From an uncultured Clostridia bacterium (GTDB lineage: Bacteria; Bacillota; Clostridia; Oscillospirales; Acutalibacteraceae): a stretch of DNA of 6,413 bases. Location of the stretch: contig CALGRR010000057.1 of the NCBI GenBank assembly GCA_937880805.1, positions 1 to 6,413 on the forward strand, given 5' to 3'. A program made the position numbers and the translations under genes. Below the pieces are notes generated by a model, which had not been told where the DNA came from, ran no database searches, and was given only the letters and a program-made list of their open reading frames with translations. This document shows, piece after piece, positions 6,147 to 6,413 of the stretch; position 1 is the first letter of the stretch, and each line of letters starts with the position of its first letter.

Positions 6147-6160
6147 CGAAAGGTATTTCG
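6147..6160 (+). promoter_or_regulatory. Small hairpin around the ribosome site of the Clp-domain gene
   Basis: CGAAA (6147-6151) can pair with TTTCG (6156-6160) across the loop GGTA. The likely Shine-Dalgarno AAAGG (6149-6153) lies partly in the stem and partly in the loop, nine bases before ATG 6163. Five base pairs are weak, so this may be chance; the Shine-Dalgarno itself is reasonably supported. Confidence 0.3.
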
Positions 6161-6162
6161 AT

Positions 6163-6413
6163 ATGTCAAACAAATACAGTGACCATGCGCTCGGAGCGAT
6201 AGAGCAAGCGCCTATCATATCGGCTTCAATGGGTCATACTTACACTGGCACGGAGCATCTTCTGCTCGCTATACTCATAAGAAACGACTGTGTCGGAGCA
6301 AGGATACTTGCCGCGAAGGGACTTGATTATCAAAAAGCAAGACTTGCGGTAGCGTCGGCTGTGGGTGTCGGGGTAGCTCACGGGAGCGAGTATCCGTCGT
6401 TCATCACGAAAAA
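6163..6413 (+). CDS. Clp N-domain protein, ClpA/ClpC type (3' end outside window)
   Basis: An open frame runs from ATG 6163 to the window end, 83 complete codons with no stop. Residues 5-68 match a Clp amino-terminal repeat: YSDHALGAIEQAP, then SASMGHTYTGTEHLLLAIL (20-38), where GHxYxGTEHLLLA is the family hallmark, and GARILAAKGLDYQKARLAV. In ClpC and ClpA this domain binds adaptors and substrates, ahead of the AAA+ modules that unfold proteins for ClpP. Whether this gene encodes a full ClpC, a shorter paralogue or a stand-alone N-domain protein cannot be seen here, so no symbol is given. Start choice rests on AAAGG nine bases upstream and on the domain beginning right after the Met. Codon use differs from the operon before it: alanine is GCG in 6 of 13 cases, against 1 of 14 in the ATPase gene. 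I see no convincing promoter between 6026 and 6162. Confidence 0.8.
   Translation, partial: MSNKYSDHALGAIEQAPIISASMGHTYTGTEHLLLAILIRNDCVGARILAAKGLDYQKARLAVASAVGVGVAHGSEYPSFITK

Overview
The window is a chromosomal stretch from a Gram-positive bacterium of the Clostridia type, most likely a gut or rumen Oscillospiraceae/Eubacteriales-like organism. This is inferred from the fairly AT-rich DNA with strong AAAGGAGG-type ribosome sites, near-consensus sigma-A promoters, lipoprotein signal peptides on both secreted proteins (including the solute-binding protein), and the gene types present. No species can be named from the sequence alone.

Layout. (1) 1-1565: a short upstream stretch, a near-consensus promoter (60-88) and a GH30-type glycoside hydrolase (118-1533), closed by a 13-bp hairpin terminator (1535-1565). 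(2) 1568-2431, minus strand: a lipoprotein of unknown function, convergent with the hydrolase and sharing its terminator, built from two similar halves. (3) 2432-2540: a compact divergent promoter region. (4) 2541-3416: an RluA/RluD-family RNA pseudouridine synthase. (5) 3462-6025: a complete polar amino-acid ABC uptake operon with its own extended -10 promoter, lipoprotein binding protein (3523-4329), intercistronic hairpin (4344-4373), membrane permease (4390-5244), overlapping ATPase (5234-5974) and a strong terminator (5990-6025). (6) 6163-6413: the N-terminal part of a Clp N-domain protein (ClpA/ClpC type), cut by the window end.

How the genes work together. Only the three ABC genes form a clear functional unit: the lipoprotein captures an amino acid outside the cell, the permease (probably a homodimer) carries it across the membrane and the ATPase drives transport. 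The hairpin after the binding-protein gene is well placed to let that gene be made in excess over the permease and ATPase. The hydrolase, lipoprotein, pseudouridine synthase and Clp gene look like separate transcription units.

Start codons were reassigned from the longest possible frames by ribosome sites and promoters: hydrolase 118, binding protein 3523, permease 4390, ATPase GTG 5234. No gap exceeds 300 bases; the largest (5975-6162) holds the operon terminator and about 135 bases with no convincing promoter. I found no tRNA, rRNA, CRISPR, insertion sequence or riboswitch. I do not see a clearly new biological system here. The points most worth a second look are the duplicated lipoprotein, the signal-peptide-like extension on the permease, the intercistronic hairpin, and the change in codon use at the Clp-domain gene.
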